A DNA stretch of 64,000 nucleotides from Ptychodera flava (Eukaryota > Hemichordata > Enteropneusta > Ptychoderidae): contig NC_091932.1 in the NCBI RefSeq assembly GCF_041260155.1, positions 7,809,001-7,873,000 of the forward strand, written 5' to 3'. A program made the translations under genes and the position numbers. Numbering within the stretch: the first letter of the stretch is position 1; the number at the start of each line of letters is the position of its first letter. This document shows positions 23,701-36,001 of this stretch, one piece after another. The notes under the pieces were generated by a model. The model ran no database searches. It saw only the letters and a list, made by a program, of their open reading frames with translations, and had not been told where the DNA came from.

Positions 23701-24710
23701 TCACCAATGGCCATCACCCTCTCGTACTTATACTTTTTTAAGTGAAAAAACTCAAAAACACACATTTTTGAGCAAAACAAACACACGCAAACAGGTTTTG
23801 AAATATTCTTACAATTTTATAATCTTCAATTGTCCAGCTACCCAAACATATACTACATGTCGGGTTAAAGATTCATTTTAATGGGTGAAAAATCAGGTTA
23901 AAGAAAAGTGTCTGCGAATGTGGGTCTCCCCCTTAAGAGGAAACAAACTTGATGGAACAGTATAAACATTCTGACTGGCCTTTCAGTAACAACTCAGATT
24001 TATGGGTGAGAAAAGGCCATTTCAATGACCCAATAGTGACCTTTCTCCAATTATAGCTGTAAGTTAAGCTAATATTTTGGTGGTTTTCTTTTGCGTACCT
24101 ATTGAAGCTTCTTGTTCTACTCCCTAGAGCGCGATGAAAAGTCCACCTTTAGCTTATCAACACATTCATATCTGTACAGTCAGTATTGTTATTGTTAAAA
24201 ATTGAATTCCTGTCCGGACTAGAATTCATTTTTCATTAATAAAGATGATTACAGCCTTTACCCATATGCATTTTTCCAAACAGAATACTTGTTATTCTAA
24301 CATGCTGTGGGGTAGAACAAGAAACTGAAATAGATACACAGAACAAACACACTGAAAAAATTGGCGGAAGGGATAGGTCCTTTTAAACAATTAATCATGA
24401 TGACTTTTCCTGACAGGTTAGGGAAGACATCCTCTTTCCAAACCCTTTTTATGAGATTGCTGATTTTCTGTTTTACAATATAAAGTTTTCCTGCAGGAGA
24501 AATACGACAAAACAGCGCCCCCTTTCCCTTGAAGACACACACACATACAATCTGCCCACATTCCAAAATTAGGCCAGTTTTATTTTGCGGGGATTAAACA
24601 ATATTAGCAGGTCAGAAAGGGGACATTTGAACGCATTTGGGTATGTTAGGGGAGGCATTTACCAACTCTCTTACTTATATCATGTGGAACCCTATAATAT
24701 TGTCTCTGCC
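20746..24710. other. long stretch without a recognised gene
   Basis: Open frames are short and overlap on both strands (for example 20799-21101 minus and 20896-21111 plus), with no known domain. GC is slightly higher around 20820-21110 and 22300-23500. A degenerate tandem repeat at 21302-21605 is listed separately. No splice-supported exon was found. Confidence 0.45.
21302..21605. repeat. degenerate tandem repeat
   Basis: The word GTCC(A/G)(G/A)CATTCAAA recurs at 21302, 21389 (GTCTGACATTCAAAC), 21498 and, more diverged, 21591 (GTCCGGCAACCAAAAC), each followed by a C/G-rich GATCCCGC-like segment. Spacing is 87-109 bp. Confidence 0.45.
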
Positions 24711-24795
24711 AACACATATTATCACGTGCAATAGGCAACAACATGTTATTAGCAAATACGTGTTAACACATATAATCATGTGCAATATGCGAAAA
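24711..24795. repeat. 54-bp tandem duplication
   Basis: AACACATATTATCACGTGCA at 24711 recurs as AACACATATAATCATGTGCA at 24765, a tandem pair with a few substitutions. Confidence 0.6.
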
Positions 24796-24879
24796 TATCA
24801 TTGACAAGTAAATGTTAGTTTTGAAGTAATTATAAACCAGATATGAATAGAACATGCTCCCGTGTATCAGAATATGTTA

Positions 24880-26200
24880 CGTCAATTTTAATAGTCTATT
24901 CAGATATATATCATTTATAGGAAAGGTTATTGAACATACAAATTAGTATTTAAGTCAACTTAAAATGATAAACAACTTTCAATAATGTTATATCATAGTG
25001 TCTTTAAAGTACAAAGCAAGTTTCATTGACTTTGATCAAGTCAATCCAGATACCCCTATTTAGGAAAGTTTATTTAAATTAGTAATTGGCGAAAGTTAAA
25101 GTGCTAGAAGACTTTCAAAAATGTTATATCATGGTAGCTTCATGTACATAGCCAGTATCGTCAACTTTGATCAAGTCAATTCAGACATACAAACTAATTA
25201 GGAAAGATCGTTAAATATTCAAATTAGCAATAAGGTGATCTGCAAATGCAAACACGTATTTCGTTCATTTCAATGCATATAGAAAGTTTCGTGAACTTTA
25301 GTAAAGTAAATTCAGATTTATCTCCTTAATTAGAAAGGTTTCTTAAATATGCAAATTACTAATTAGGTGAAGAAAAAATCTTTAATGACTTAAAAAATTG
25401 TTATATGCCAGTATCTTGTATTGATTAGGTCAATCCAATTATATTCCTAATAACGAAAGTTCATCAAATGTGCAAATTCACTGAAGTTAAAATGCTAAAT
25501 GACTTTCGAAAATGTTATGTCAGAGTATCTTCAAAGTACAGAGCAAGTTTCGTCAATTTTGATCAAGTCAATCTTCATAATATATCCCTATATAGGAAAG
25601 TGCATTAAATATGCAAATATGTAAGAAGAGGGAGTAAATTGATGATTGAATTTCGATAATGTTATTTCACAGTATGTTTCATGTACATAGAAATTTCAAC
25701 TTAATCGAGTCAATTCAGATATATATTCTTAATCAGGAACGTTTGTGAAATATGCAAATTAAAAATTAGCTGATCTAAATATGCCAAATGACTTTCACTA
25801 ATGTAAGATCATAGTATCTTTGATGTACGTAGCAAGTTTTGTCAACTTTGGCAGGTCAATCCACATGTATATGTGGATTTACCCGCCATTGAGAAATTCA
25901 TTATATATGCAAATTAGAAAAAAATGTCACCCCCTTAATATCTTTCAAAACTGATATATCCTAGTGTGATCAACATTTGTAGCAAATCTCATTATATTGC
26001 GTGCAACCTTTCTCAATTTATATTCGGAATTTTTGTTCATAATTAATAAATCATTAATTATGCACTGAGCAAAAATATGCAAACCCACAGAAACTATGTT
26101 AAAGATTTCATTCCAACACTGTAAGTCGTTCTTGATGTATCGCGCCAACAGACAAACAGACAGACCGAAATGGGTACTGGGTGCGACATTAGTGCATATG
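24880..26200 (-). mobile_element. irregular tandem array, likely minus-oriented relative of the 19-kb element
   Basis: Units share AATGTTATATCA, then GTACATAG(A/C)AAGTTT, then TTTGATCAAGTCAATTCAGA, then ATATGCAAATTA. Anchors lie at about 25034, 25169, 25301, 25423, 25561, 25703 and 25849 (spacing 122-146 bp). Near 26140-26220, on the minus strand, a stem-loop CATATGTTCACACATATG and GTCTGTCTGTTTGTCTG precede the array. This is the same order as at the left end of the 19.0-kb element. Confidence 0.6.
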
Positions 26201-26740
26201 TGTGAACATATGACCTGAAATGACATAGGTCTCTACAAACACATTGGCTCTAATAGTTGAACTCTAGGTATTTGTTCCCTGACTTCGGGAGTACAAACTT
26301 AGAGAAACCATAGTTCACAGAAAAATCCTGCAAATGCTACGAATATACAGGTAATGAAACTTTAATGTAGAGTTAAACAATTTGAATCTTTTGTGCTTTC
26401 ATAATTGTCTGTTATTGGAAATGGAGGTTTAACATGTTTGTATTACTGTTCTTTATAGAACACGACTGGTTAATGTTTTTCGTACTGGTGGAACTGCGAC
26501 TATCATATCTGACAGAACAATTTGTAAAGCACAAACAGGGGAAGTCTGTACTCTTATAAACTACTCGTACATCATTGTTAACGTTCAAAATATATTTGCA
26601 TCAAAATTAATTAATGTAGTGTTACAAGAGAAGTCACCTGCAGTACTTTTATAAGGGATCGAGATGTTAGCCAACTGATGAATCCAGACCCAGCATTATT
26701 GCAGTTTAAATGGGCATTATCATCTACAGTGGCCCAGGTT

Positions 26741-26761
26741 TTGTGTGTGTGTGTGTGTGTT

Positions 26762-26833
<72 letters not shown>
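26741..26833. repeat. (TG)n(AG)n compound microsatellite
   Basis: A TG run at 26741-26760 is followed directly by an AG run to 26833. Open frames through it are low-complexity artefacts. Confidence 0.95.
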
Positions 26834-26835
<2 letters not shown>

Positions 26836-27222
26836 GCGAAGAGTTTGCACTGCAGTTGTGATATAATCATTGCAGAAGGAGTTCTCTTGGTAGTTCTAAA
26901 CGATCAACTGTCGAATAGCCATATGTGTTATAAGTCCACTTGCGTGAATGCTTAGTGTGAAAAGGGCTTTTCTGCAAAATCTGTGTGCAAATTGCAGCAG
27001 CGTGTCGCAGGTTGTTCAATACCACCTTCCTCCACTTTATTTCTTCGTAAAAACTAAGTCAATTAAAAAAAATAATAATTTCATGTAATTTATTCTCACA
27101 ACGTGAACGTAGTTATTAGCTAACTCATTGGTAAGGCCACAGTGACACAAATTAAGTCTAAAAACGGGTCGGCATTCATTTTAAAACTTCCCATGATAGC
27201 ATTTTGATTTTCTTTGCCTAAA
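26834..27222. other. non-genic stretch
   Basis: No gene or repeat was recognised. Confidence 0.5.
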
Positions 27223-27431
27223 CCACGATTGGAACTAATTTGGGATAATTGGATTTTCATATTTGCCAATTTCTCAAAAGTGTTAGGTGCCATATAGCTG
27301 AATATTGCAATATCTCAAATTACTCATAAAAACAAATGTGTAATGTAAAAAGAAAAGAGGATGAGATTACATTTGTAGATTAAATCGGCATCACTTCACT
27401 ATCCAATTATCCCAAATTAGCTCCAATCATG
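27223..27431. repeat. inverted repeat with about 31-bp arms
   Basis: The left arm CACGATTGGAACTAATTTGG... (27224-27253) and the right arm ATCCAATTATCCCAAATTAG... (27400-27431) are inverted copies with about two mismatches, around a spacer of about 147 bp. This is the layout of a short MITE or fold-back element. No convincing target-site duplication was found. Confidence 0.6.
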
Positions 27432-27959
27432 TTCTCATTATCTGACACCTCCCCCTAGTTGTAAATACACAGCATGAGGATGGCGGACTATCGTTTGGCG
27501 TGGCAGAATAGTCCGTGACATATTGCGGCCAATCTGTTTATCGAATGAGATTTCGACAAAGCAAGTTTAAAGTAGGTGTTTGATGATTTTCATGTATGCT
27601 ATACTCAATTTTCAATAAACATTTATTTCTGTTTTGTGTTTTCAATAACATTGTATCATTTCAAGATACACACTGCTCTACTACTAGATAGCAATATCGA
27701 CGTACTAATATAATAGACATGACTGTGTTTCTGGATAGTGGTTAGTCACCAAACCTACTGTTACACCCTCAGTCGAATATCAGAAAAGCTCATTATGTTG
27801 GCGTGAAAAATATCGCGCCACAAACCTTGAGATTGATCGTCAGATTTTCCTGACAAGGCGGAATGAATACTTTCGCCGCTGTGATGATTTGAAAGCTGAC
27901 TACATAGGACTCGCATTGAAGAGGCAGATAGCAAGAGGCTGTTCAAGATCATCGCTGAG

Positions 27960-29696
27960 TTGACCGATGCGAAGGCAATTCACGCCAAAGAGCTACCTTG
28001 GCAAATTCCATCGAAGGAAATTCCATCTGAATTCATGAACTACTTCAACACAAAAGTCTCTAAACTTCGCGAAAGTTTACCCAATGTCAGTGTTGACAGT
28101 GACTGCGTTTTACCATCCCACACATTTCCAGCTTTCAGCGATGTGTCTGCAGACCAAGTTAACACCCTAATTAAACGAGCAGCGCCAGAATCATGTGATC
28201 TTGATGTACTGCCAGCGAACTATATCAAGAAATTTGCCAGTGTTCTATCGCCATTCGTCGCTCATCTTTTCAATGAATCGCTGTCATCTGGAAGTGTGCC
28301 CAGTAACTTTAAATCTGCCGTCATCCGACCACTGCTAAAAAAACCGGACCTCAACCCAAACATCCTAAAGAGTTGTCGACCGATATCAAATCTACCATTC
28401 TTATCTAAAGTTCTTGAGCGCATCGTTGCATCGCAGTTGAGCAGTTACCTCAGTGATCACTCTCTGTTTTCCAAGTTCCAGAGCGCATATCGCGCTCATC
28501 ACAGTACAGAGACTGCCCTTCTGCGTGTCCATAATGACATCATGCTTGCTCTCAATGACAAAAACGACGTTCTCCTCATCATGCTAGACTTGTCGGCGGC
28601 TTTTGACACAGTTGATCATGATATACTACTTCATAGACTTCAATTTCGGTTTGGTGTCACAGGTACAGCTCTATCGTGGTTCGAGTCGTATCTCACCCAT
28701 CGCAATCAGTGCGTCAAAGTTGGCTCTGCAGCATCAGCTAGTACACACATGAAGTATGGTGTTCCTCAGGGCTCAGTCCTGGGCCCGATTCTTTTTACTC
28801 TGTACACATCACCACTTGAAGACATCATCGTCCAGCATGGTTTTAATCCTATGATGTATGCGGATGATACACAGATTTATGTTGTGTGTAGCAGACCTGA
28901 TGAAGTTCGAGTTTCTGTCGAGGTATGCGCCAACGAAATCCGCTGCTGGATGAAATCCAATATGCTAATACTTAATGATGAGAAGACAGAGGTTGTTCAG
29001 TTTTCGTCTCGTCTCAGATCCGATGCAGTGAAACTTTCAAGTTTAAGGATTGGGGAGTCAGATATTGCCCCTTCTGCTACAGTTCGCAATCTCGGTGTGA
29101 AACTTACCCATGACGGCTCGATGTCAGACCATATCAGCCACATCTGTAAGAATGGATTTTATGCATTGCGTAGAATTGCAAGATCCGTCAATTGTTGGAC
29201 AGACCCACCACAGAAAAGATGGTCCATGCATTGTTACTTCTCAGCTGGATTACTGCAACAGTCTTTTGTATGGTGTTGGGAAATTTCAGCTCGGACGCCT
29301 TCAATCACTTCAGAATGCTGCAGCTCGCCTTGTCTCGCGTACTCGTAAATTTGATAATATCACACCTGTTTTCATTGATCTACACTGGCTGCCCGTAGAA
29401 GCTAGAATTAAATTCAAAATCTTGTTGACGACCTTTAAATAGTTCATCATGTTGCTCCACTTTATCTCATGGATCTGATCGAGATATACACCCCTGACAG
29501 AGATCTCAGATCGAGTGATTCCTTACGCGTAGTGCCACCGCGTGGAATGTTCAACAAGGCATATGGGCAGAGAGCTTTCTCTGTCTGCGCACCTTCTCTA
29601 TGGAACTCATTGCCCCCTGAAATTCGTAATGCCAAGTCCGTTGACTGTTTTAAACGCGTTTTAAAGACTCACCTTTTTGTAAAGCACTATTACTAA
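27960..29696 (+). pseudogene. L2/CR1-like LINE ORF2 (reverse transcriptase), frameshifted
   Basis: The open piece 27960-29348 contains CRPISNLPFLSKVLERIV, QSAYRAHHSTETALLRV, motif A MLDLSAAFDTVDHDILL, motif B GVPQGSVLGPILFTLYT and motif C MMYADDTQIY, all with intact catalytic aspartates. A frameshift near 29200 moves the coding frame to 29192-29442 (LQNAAARLVSRTRKF, LHWLPVEARIKFKIL). A stop at 29440-29442 plus another shift leads to 29469-29696 (RAFSVCAPSLWNSLPPEIRN and KTHLFVKHYY end). An earlier shift near 27910 separates the upstream linker. It therefore cannot make full-length enzyme. Confidence 0.9.
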
Positions 29697-29922
29697 TGTT
29701 TTGGAAGGGTCACCATTTTACCGTAACCGCTGATGCTTGTTTTATTTTAACGTTTTCTGGTACTTACTCTGTAGAATTTTAATAATGTTTTTTGTAGTTT
29801 GACTGTTTTTACTCTGCAGAAATTTTCATCATTTTAACCATGTACGTTTTTAGCCTAATTTGATTGTTTTTTACATTTTAGTTTGTTATGCTTTGCTGGT
29901 ATTTTATCAATTTTAAATGTGT

Positions 29923-29990
29923 AAAGCGCACTGAGACGTATGTGTAGTGCGCTTTAAAGAAATAAATATTATTATTATTATTATAATTAT
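29923..29990 (+). repeat. LINE 3' stem-loop and (ATT)n tail
   Basis: AAAGCGCACT (29923-29932) pairs perfectly with AGTGCGCTTT (29946-29955). AAATAAA and an ATT microsatellite follow. L2-type LINEs characteristically end in such a hairpin plus a short simple repeat, which is the site recognised by the element's RT. Confidence 0.85.
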
Positions 29991-31311
29991 TAATATATTT
30001 GAATGTGAACCCACTGTATGAGCAGTTACAGTGTATATTTAGAACATTTTCAAAAGGAGATTTTTAATAGGTACGTGAAGTAACAATTATGTGCTGATGT
30101 ACTATCTATGAAAGAACACGATCTATACGGTGTGCAGTTTCTTTGCATCTTGATATTGCGCTTAACTCAGTGCTGGTACAAATTTGACTCCTTGACTGCT
30201 CTCAGACTGTAACTAGACCGTCCCACAGTTGCTTGGCTTATCTCGGCAGCATTTACTTTATGGCCAAGAGCGGGGACCAACACATTGACTTCACGATCTA
30301 CGCAACAGCCTTCTGCTAACGCTACAGCCTGCTTAACTTTGGTTCTTCAATTTCTTCTGTTCTAATATTTATATGTCCACATATTTTGAGCAAAAATACT
30401 CTGTAACCTGTTTTGTCTTCAAAAACAACTAGTTAGGAAGATTTAACAGCAAAAAAGTAACTAATATAAAGATGGTGTGCGCCCTTTACCTAATGGAGTT
30501 ATTGCTCTACCAACATCACTTTAGGCATGAATTTAGACAACGTTCGCTAGCAGCTGAACTGGCTCACAAAAAAATGTATTTATACGTAAAGATTACGACG
30601 ACGTTTCTGTCAACTTGTTCAAGACCCAGTGTTTCACAAATAAATCATTTTCAAAACATGTCATTGTTATCCCTAAAATGATACATATTACGAAAAATAA
30701 TACAAAAACGAGAAATGTAAATTTAAAATTATAGGAGACGCTTTCGACAGATACCACTTCAAAGTCTTGAAGTAAGTTTTGATAGTTGTGAACTTTTGCG
30801 CCGTGTGTTAGCAGCCTCTCGATGTGCTCTAACGCGTTATTTAATGGGATAATTACCATAAGTACGATGGTAGTTGTCAGTGAATGTACCAGGAATGTGG
30901 TGAAAGTTGTTTTCATCTTGGTAGCGGCGTACCAGTGAGAAATCCATATCTGACTTACTGTAGATTTTGATCTGTGGAAATGAACATGGTGGACATCACT
31001 GCTAGCAAAGACAATAAGAGAGAACCTGACCGATAGAATTTGTTTTTCAAATGAGACACTTCATGCACTTCAAACATCTGCAGAAATATCAAGACATTTA
31101 CGATGCATATTGAAAGACATTAGCATTTTGAAATGAAATCAGGGTAAAAGAGCTGATAGAAAACACCAAATTCGACCCTGGGATATAAACAATGGTATGC
31201 AATGTGGCAAATTTACTTTATCTCGATGTTATAAAAAATAAACAGAGAAATACCGTAGCCACTTTGAAACTTGGATCGGTGAATGTACGATCGATAAGAA
31301 ACAAATGTCAA
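29991..31311. other. mostly non-genic stretch
   Basis: Nothing recognised except the small membrane-type open frame listed at 30593-30916. Confidence 0.45.
30593..30916 (-). other. 107-residue open frame with two hydrophobic segments, uncertain gene
   Basis: It starts at an ATG and has an N-terminal hydrophobic segment (TTTIVLMVIIPL, residues about 14-25) and a stronger one (KFTFLVFVLFFVICIILGIT, residues about 64-83). The lengths suit a signal anchor and a transmembrane helix. No family is recognised and no splice partner was found. In AT-rich DNA such hydrophobic frames can arise by chance, so this is tentative. Confidence 0.2.
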
Positions 31312-31319
31312 CACTGCTA

Positions 31320-31740
31320 AAAATATTTTTCTTACAAGAAATTTTTTCTTAATATGAGATAAATTTTCTTCATATAAGAAAAATTGTAACAACGTTTTCT
31401 AGCAAGATCTTATTTGGTATTCAGCTGAACAAGTAATAAGTAAATTTTTCTTGATTTGAGAAAAATATTCTTGATTCAAGAAAAATATTCTCAATATAAG
31501 TTTTATTAAGAAATTGTTAGTCATTTAATTTTGCTAACAAGATAAAATTTCTTATATTAAGGAAATCATTATCTAGATTTATGATCATGCTAACCATTCA
31601 AGCAAGATCATATTAAGTATTGAGCTGACCAGTAATGAGAATATTTTTCTGGATTCAAGAAAAATATTCTCAATGTAAGTTTTATCAAGAAATTTTTGGT
31701 GTTCAATTCTGATAACAAGATAAAATTTCCTACATCAACC
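31320..31740. repeat. subterminal AAGAAA/TTCTT repeat block (left)
   Basis: Degenerate short repeats of the form TTCTTGATTCAAGAAAAATATTCTC in both orientations. A similar block, reversed, lies at 39480-40340. Confidence 0.6.
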
Positions 31741-33406
31741 CTTTCAGGGTCATTGTAAACTTTTGACACCTACCACAAAACAGCCTGCTTATTAGATATT
31801 TTCTATTGAAAGTTTGTGTATTTTCCATGAAAACCCCTGTCAAAATATATTGAGTAAAAGTATTTTTTTATAGAAAAATACACCAGAATGAATAATGTGC
31901 AAATCAAAATTACACAAATAATGCAAACATTTAGTTTACTCAACACTGTTGCAGTAAATTTTATTTCTTTAATCGGTTACCATATTTTTTGCCAAAAAGC
32001 TTTATTTTAAGCAATCAGAGTTTTTACTGACTTTTTCAGTGTTCATTCTAGGATGTATTAAAACCACCTAGGGCCACTGTGGGCCCCTACTCTTGTCCCA
32101 AAGTGGGCCATCATCAACACACATGTAAAACCCTTGAATTTTCTGCAGAAAATACAATAGTCATACTGGAGATAGGGCCCCCGTAACCAACCAAGCATAC
32201 TGTAAAGTTGTCCTCCATACGTACGCAACAGGCCCAACAATGGCGACAGCAAACTAACAGTTTCATTTGATTCAATTGTTTACGTAACTTGTGTGATAAA
32301 TTATTGATACATGTATGTCGGACTTGAACAACTATACAAATTGCTAATCTGTGATTTTGACAGTGGAAACAATCATGATCAGAGCTTACCGCACCGGTAG
32401 GATTTTTCCGAGAGTGACCCCCCAATTTGCATGCATCGACAATTACTCATACCATGGCGGTAGCTGCTACCTCCATGCTCATACACTGCAGCACAAGACT
32501 AGAGAGTTACCCGTATGACCGCAGGTCCGTTGAGTTGCCGTGTAGTATACATAGACCTTCTCTCTATGACTCCATGGACCCGTGCGTACGACCTACATAA
32601 AGTGATCGATACATCAACTTTTAAACATAACTTGTATGTATTGGCAAATTTGCGATCATTGGTTCTGACCAAAGGGTTTTACACAGCGGTGTTGTTCTAT
32701 GCATAGAACTGGCTACTCTGGAAAATGGCAAACGAGATAGCTTAGTGTCCAACCTAAAATGTTGCTCTTCAAAACGATCGGATCATCTGGCCCAGCATGG
32801 ATGCTTTCCTTGCAGTGTTCAACGTTTCGTTTGTACGGACGGTAGACGTTGCAAACGCTTCGATTTAAGGGACTGCCTGATCATCTTTTTCTAAAACGGG
32901 TTCATCAACTATACACATAATGGCGATAAATATACGAATGGCGACTAGCTTTTCGCCACTACGCAGCGGCTTGTGCCGCTGTTTACATTCATCGGCCGTG
33001 CCACATGCATACGGCTCAAATACACTGTTTCCCCTACATCAGTCCTTTCTACCCAGCTTCCTACGTACCACCGTATATTCTACATGTACTGGCTATTGAA
33101 TTACAAAGGTCGATGGGTAACTGAATCGTTTTGTATGTCACACTATGACTGAGGTGATGACCTTTGGACGGCCGAAGCTACACGAACGTATGAACTACGT
33201 GAACTCACTGTGTGATTGACCCGTTCACACAATGTTGTGCCTTTAGTGGCGCATCGAACGTTGAAATGACGGCCATTCGAGATTTAATTGCGCAATGGCG
33301 CGTCCTAGAATATATTCTCATATCACAGGACTTTGATTTCGAATCGCAAATTGAATGGACAAAGCTCTAAAACCACGCTGAAAACATTTGTATGGGTTTA
33401 CGCATT
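31741..33406. other. non-genic stretch
   Basis: No gene recognised. Short open frames at 32058-32425 overlap each other in different registers and are not supported. Confidence 0.5.
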
Positions 33407-34260
33407 ACAGTTGTAAGTACCAACGAAAAGTTGGCGTCATCCTCATCCTCATCCTCATCCTCAGGTGACCTTTCTAGCTGACGCTGAAAATGACGCTGCT
33501 CAGCGTCAGCTTCAGCGTCGTATCCGAAGATTGCCGAAGTTGCGCTACCCGATGACGGATAAATGATAAAATTCACCCAAAACTTAAGAAAATAACAACT
33601 CTATCCTTTCTCAACTTTCTTTTGAAACATAAAACTGGTTCGCAGGTAATATTTTATTTTTAGAATATCTCATACAGACTAGTTTTTTGGAAATGTTCGT
33701 AATTTTCAGTCCATGGATCCGTGGATGTGTTTGTTGGTATCCTCTCAACTCTTGCGTTAGGATTTTCCAAAAATTGGTGCAAAAAAAGTATACGTTGTCC
33801 GAAATGTGTAAAAATCGCCACCATGAGAGGCGATATGAAAGCCCTAATTATTCAGAGGAACTATAAAACAATTAACTGGTATAACTATGACTTGAGGCCT
33901 GAAAAGTCAACGTATTAAGCATACAACCTTTGAACTTTAAGGCAATTAAGGGCTAAGAATGTTGCGTTATAACTACATCGTGAGAAACGGATTTTAAGAG
34001 GAGAGGTTACTAAATATTATGAAATACATACCCCACTGTGTTTTGATTAACATTTACAGTGATATGAAACTTGGAGCACATTTTTAAAGTCGTTTTTACA
34101 CTTATCATTCCATCAGACGCATTCGGGAATAGTCGGATCTGACGCCGGTGAAGCTGACGCTGTAGCGTCATCCTCATCCTCATTTTCGCGTGACCCCTGA
34201 GGCTGAGGATGAGGATGAGGATGACGCCAACTTTACGTTGGTGTTGTAAGTGACAGCCCC
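33407..34260. repeat. fold-back element with (TCATCC)n arms
   Basis: The left arm, about 33407-33570, has GAAAAGTTGGCGTCATCC, then the CATCCT hexamer run, then CAGCGTCAGCTTCAGCGTC. It is matched in inverse by the right arm, about 34090-34260, ending GACGCCAACTTTACGTTGG. The arms are about 165-bp imperfect inverted repeats around about 520 bp of unique sequence. The acidic DEDEDED frame at 33367-33576 is only the translated hexamer repeat. Confidence 0.65.
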
Positions 34261-36001
34261 AGCCGTGCAGTTTATGACCTCTGACCTTTTTTATCTGCAT
34301 GCGCATGTTTACTTCACAAGCTGCTGGCCTGGCTGACTTCATGCAGGTAGTCGTCTGATAAACAAACTATCTCGAAATTACATTTTTTGAATGAGAATGT
34401 CCTTGGATTTCTTCCACCATTTAAAGGAACGAACACTTCCTTCGGATAAGACTTATTCCAGCGAAGATGAATCGATCAGACCGAGCTAGTGACGTGAGTC
34501 AACACACCATCTACATCGGGTAACCCCGGGCCCGTGACAGTATGTACGAAGTACGCTAATCAAAGCCGTGATCGAGAACCAGAAGAACGTCGCTAGCTCG
34601 TATTTTTTTTGGCCAAAGACCAGATTTCGAATCGCAATGAATGGACAAGTTGAGAAGTAATATTGCGACGAAGAGGACGTTTGAAAAAACAACAGAGGTC
34701 GCGCAGCGGTTGTCTGTCTATCAGGACTATGGCCGCTGTCACTGGTAAAATGTCTACGGCAATATTCACGAGAAAAAAAAAAACTACTAGTTAAGGTCAA
34801 CGACAAGGGGACAATGACAAGGGGACTGGCAGTAAAAATATGGTAAGAAATTGACTAAACTGTCAACATATTTCATGTTTGACGTTGTGATACTGATAGT
34901 TTCTTCAACACGAGTATTACCTGTATGACGATTGACAAATCGTGAGATCTTTCTTGTTCGATCTTTTCATCACTGAGTTTTCAATTTAAAAAAAATATAT
35001 TTGATACGAAGTTTGGCCATTTTATTATATCGAACGTCATTTTTACGAAATATAAAACTTTTTTTTTTCAAAAATGGCGCACGTCCTTGGTTTTGCCGAT
35101 CGGCAATCAATGGCTTCGCGCCGGCGCCAATTTTTTTTTACTTCTGCAACATTGTAGCAATGTAACAAAGTTTGTCAATTGTACTCTGCATGCATCGGTA
35201 GGTACTAGGTAGTGACAGTCCTCAATGTCAACGCTATGGACGCTTCGAAAATGACAGATAAATTCGTGTTTTTAAGCTATTGTGAATATATGACACATTT
35301 CAGTTACTCAGATCATTAAAGGAACAGCTTTAGCTCTAATTCGTGTACTTTGTCTTGTGAAAAATTGTATGCTATGCTCCTTGTTGTTCATATACTGTCT
35401 TTTTTATTTCATCAGTATTGACAACTTTGGCATGTTGTGGATGTATCCCATCACTGAATAACAGAAGACTGTCATTGTATAGAATCCTGCAAGAGAAAGG
35501 AGCTTGACGGTAGGAACATATAGCCATAAGACTTTGGAAAGTTTTATAGGAAATTGCAGTTTCAAGGCCAGGTTGGTTTGATGCCATACGAGTAAGGAAC
35601 CACACAATATGTGTGATGATCCAAAAATCGAAAACCCTAGGAACATTGACCAGTATACCACACAACATTTTGTATAAAATTAACAGTCACAAGAAACAGT
35701 TTCATAGTGATGTACAGTATTGAGGTTTTTAAATTAATACAGTAGAGCCTTGCTATTATGATCATGATGGCTGGGGTACATAGAAATTTTCGTTAAATTG
35801 AAGTGTTCATTATTATGAAGAACGAACATCATATCACTCTTAAGAGTCACCTTTTACGTTTGCTCTCCATTCTACGTTGTGTCTGATTTACCGTGCAAAA
35901 CTCTTGGGGGACACTGTTTACGTTCGTTATAACTGATGGTTTGTAATATTGGAGTTCGTTATAGTGAGGGTTGACTGTAATGTTCCCAGAAATCAGATTT
36001 T
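34261..36001. other. non-genic stretch
   Basis: No gene recognised. A small tandem, ACAAGGGGAC(A/T), lies near 34803-34826. Confidence 0.5.

Larger units (their letters stand above)
27770..29990 (+). mobile_element. L2/CR1-like LINE, 5'-truncated
   Basis: It begins inside the linker between endonuclease and RT (readable as LEIDRQIFLTRRNEYFRR near 27815). It continues through the RT and the C-terminal block, and ends with a 3' stem-loop and an (ATT)n tail. The 5' truncation is normal for target-primed reverse transcription. RT motifs are well preserved, so the copy is fairly young although frameshifted. Confidence 0.9.

Noticed and set aside
26611..26866. Open frames over the TG/AG microsatellite
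   Set aside because: They translate to simple RE or LS repeats and exist only because of the microsatellite.
33367..33576. Acidic DEDEDED open frame as a small protein gene
   Set aside because: It is the translated TCATCC hexamer of the fold-back arm, with no conserved flanks.
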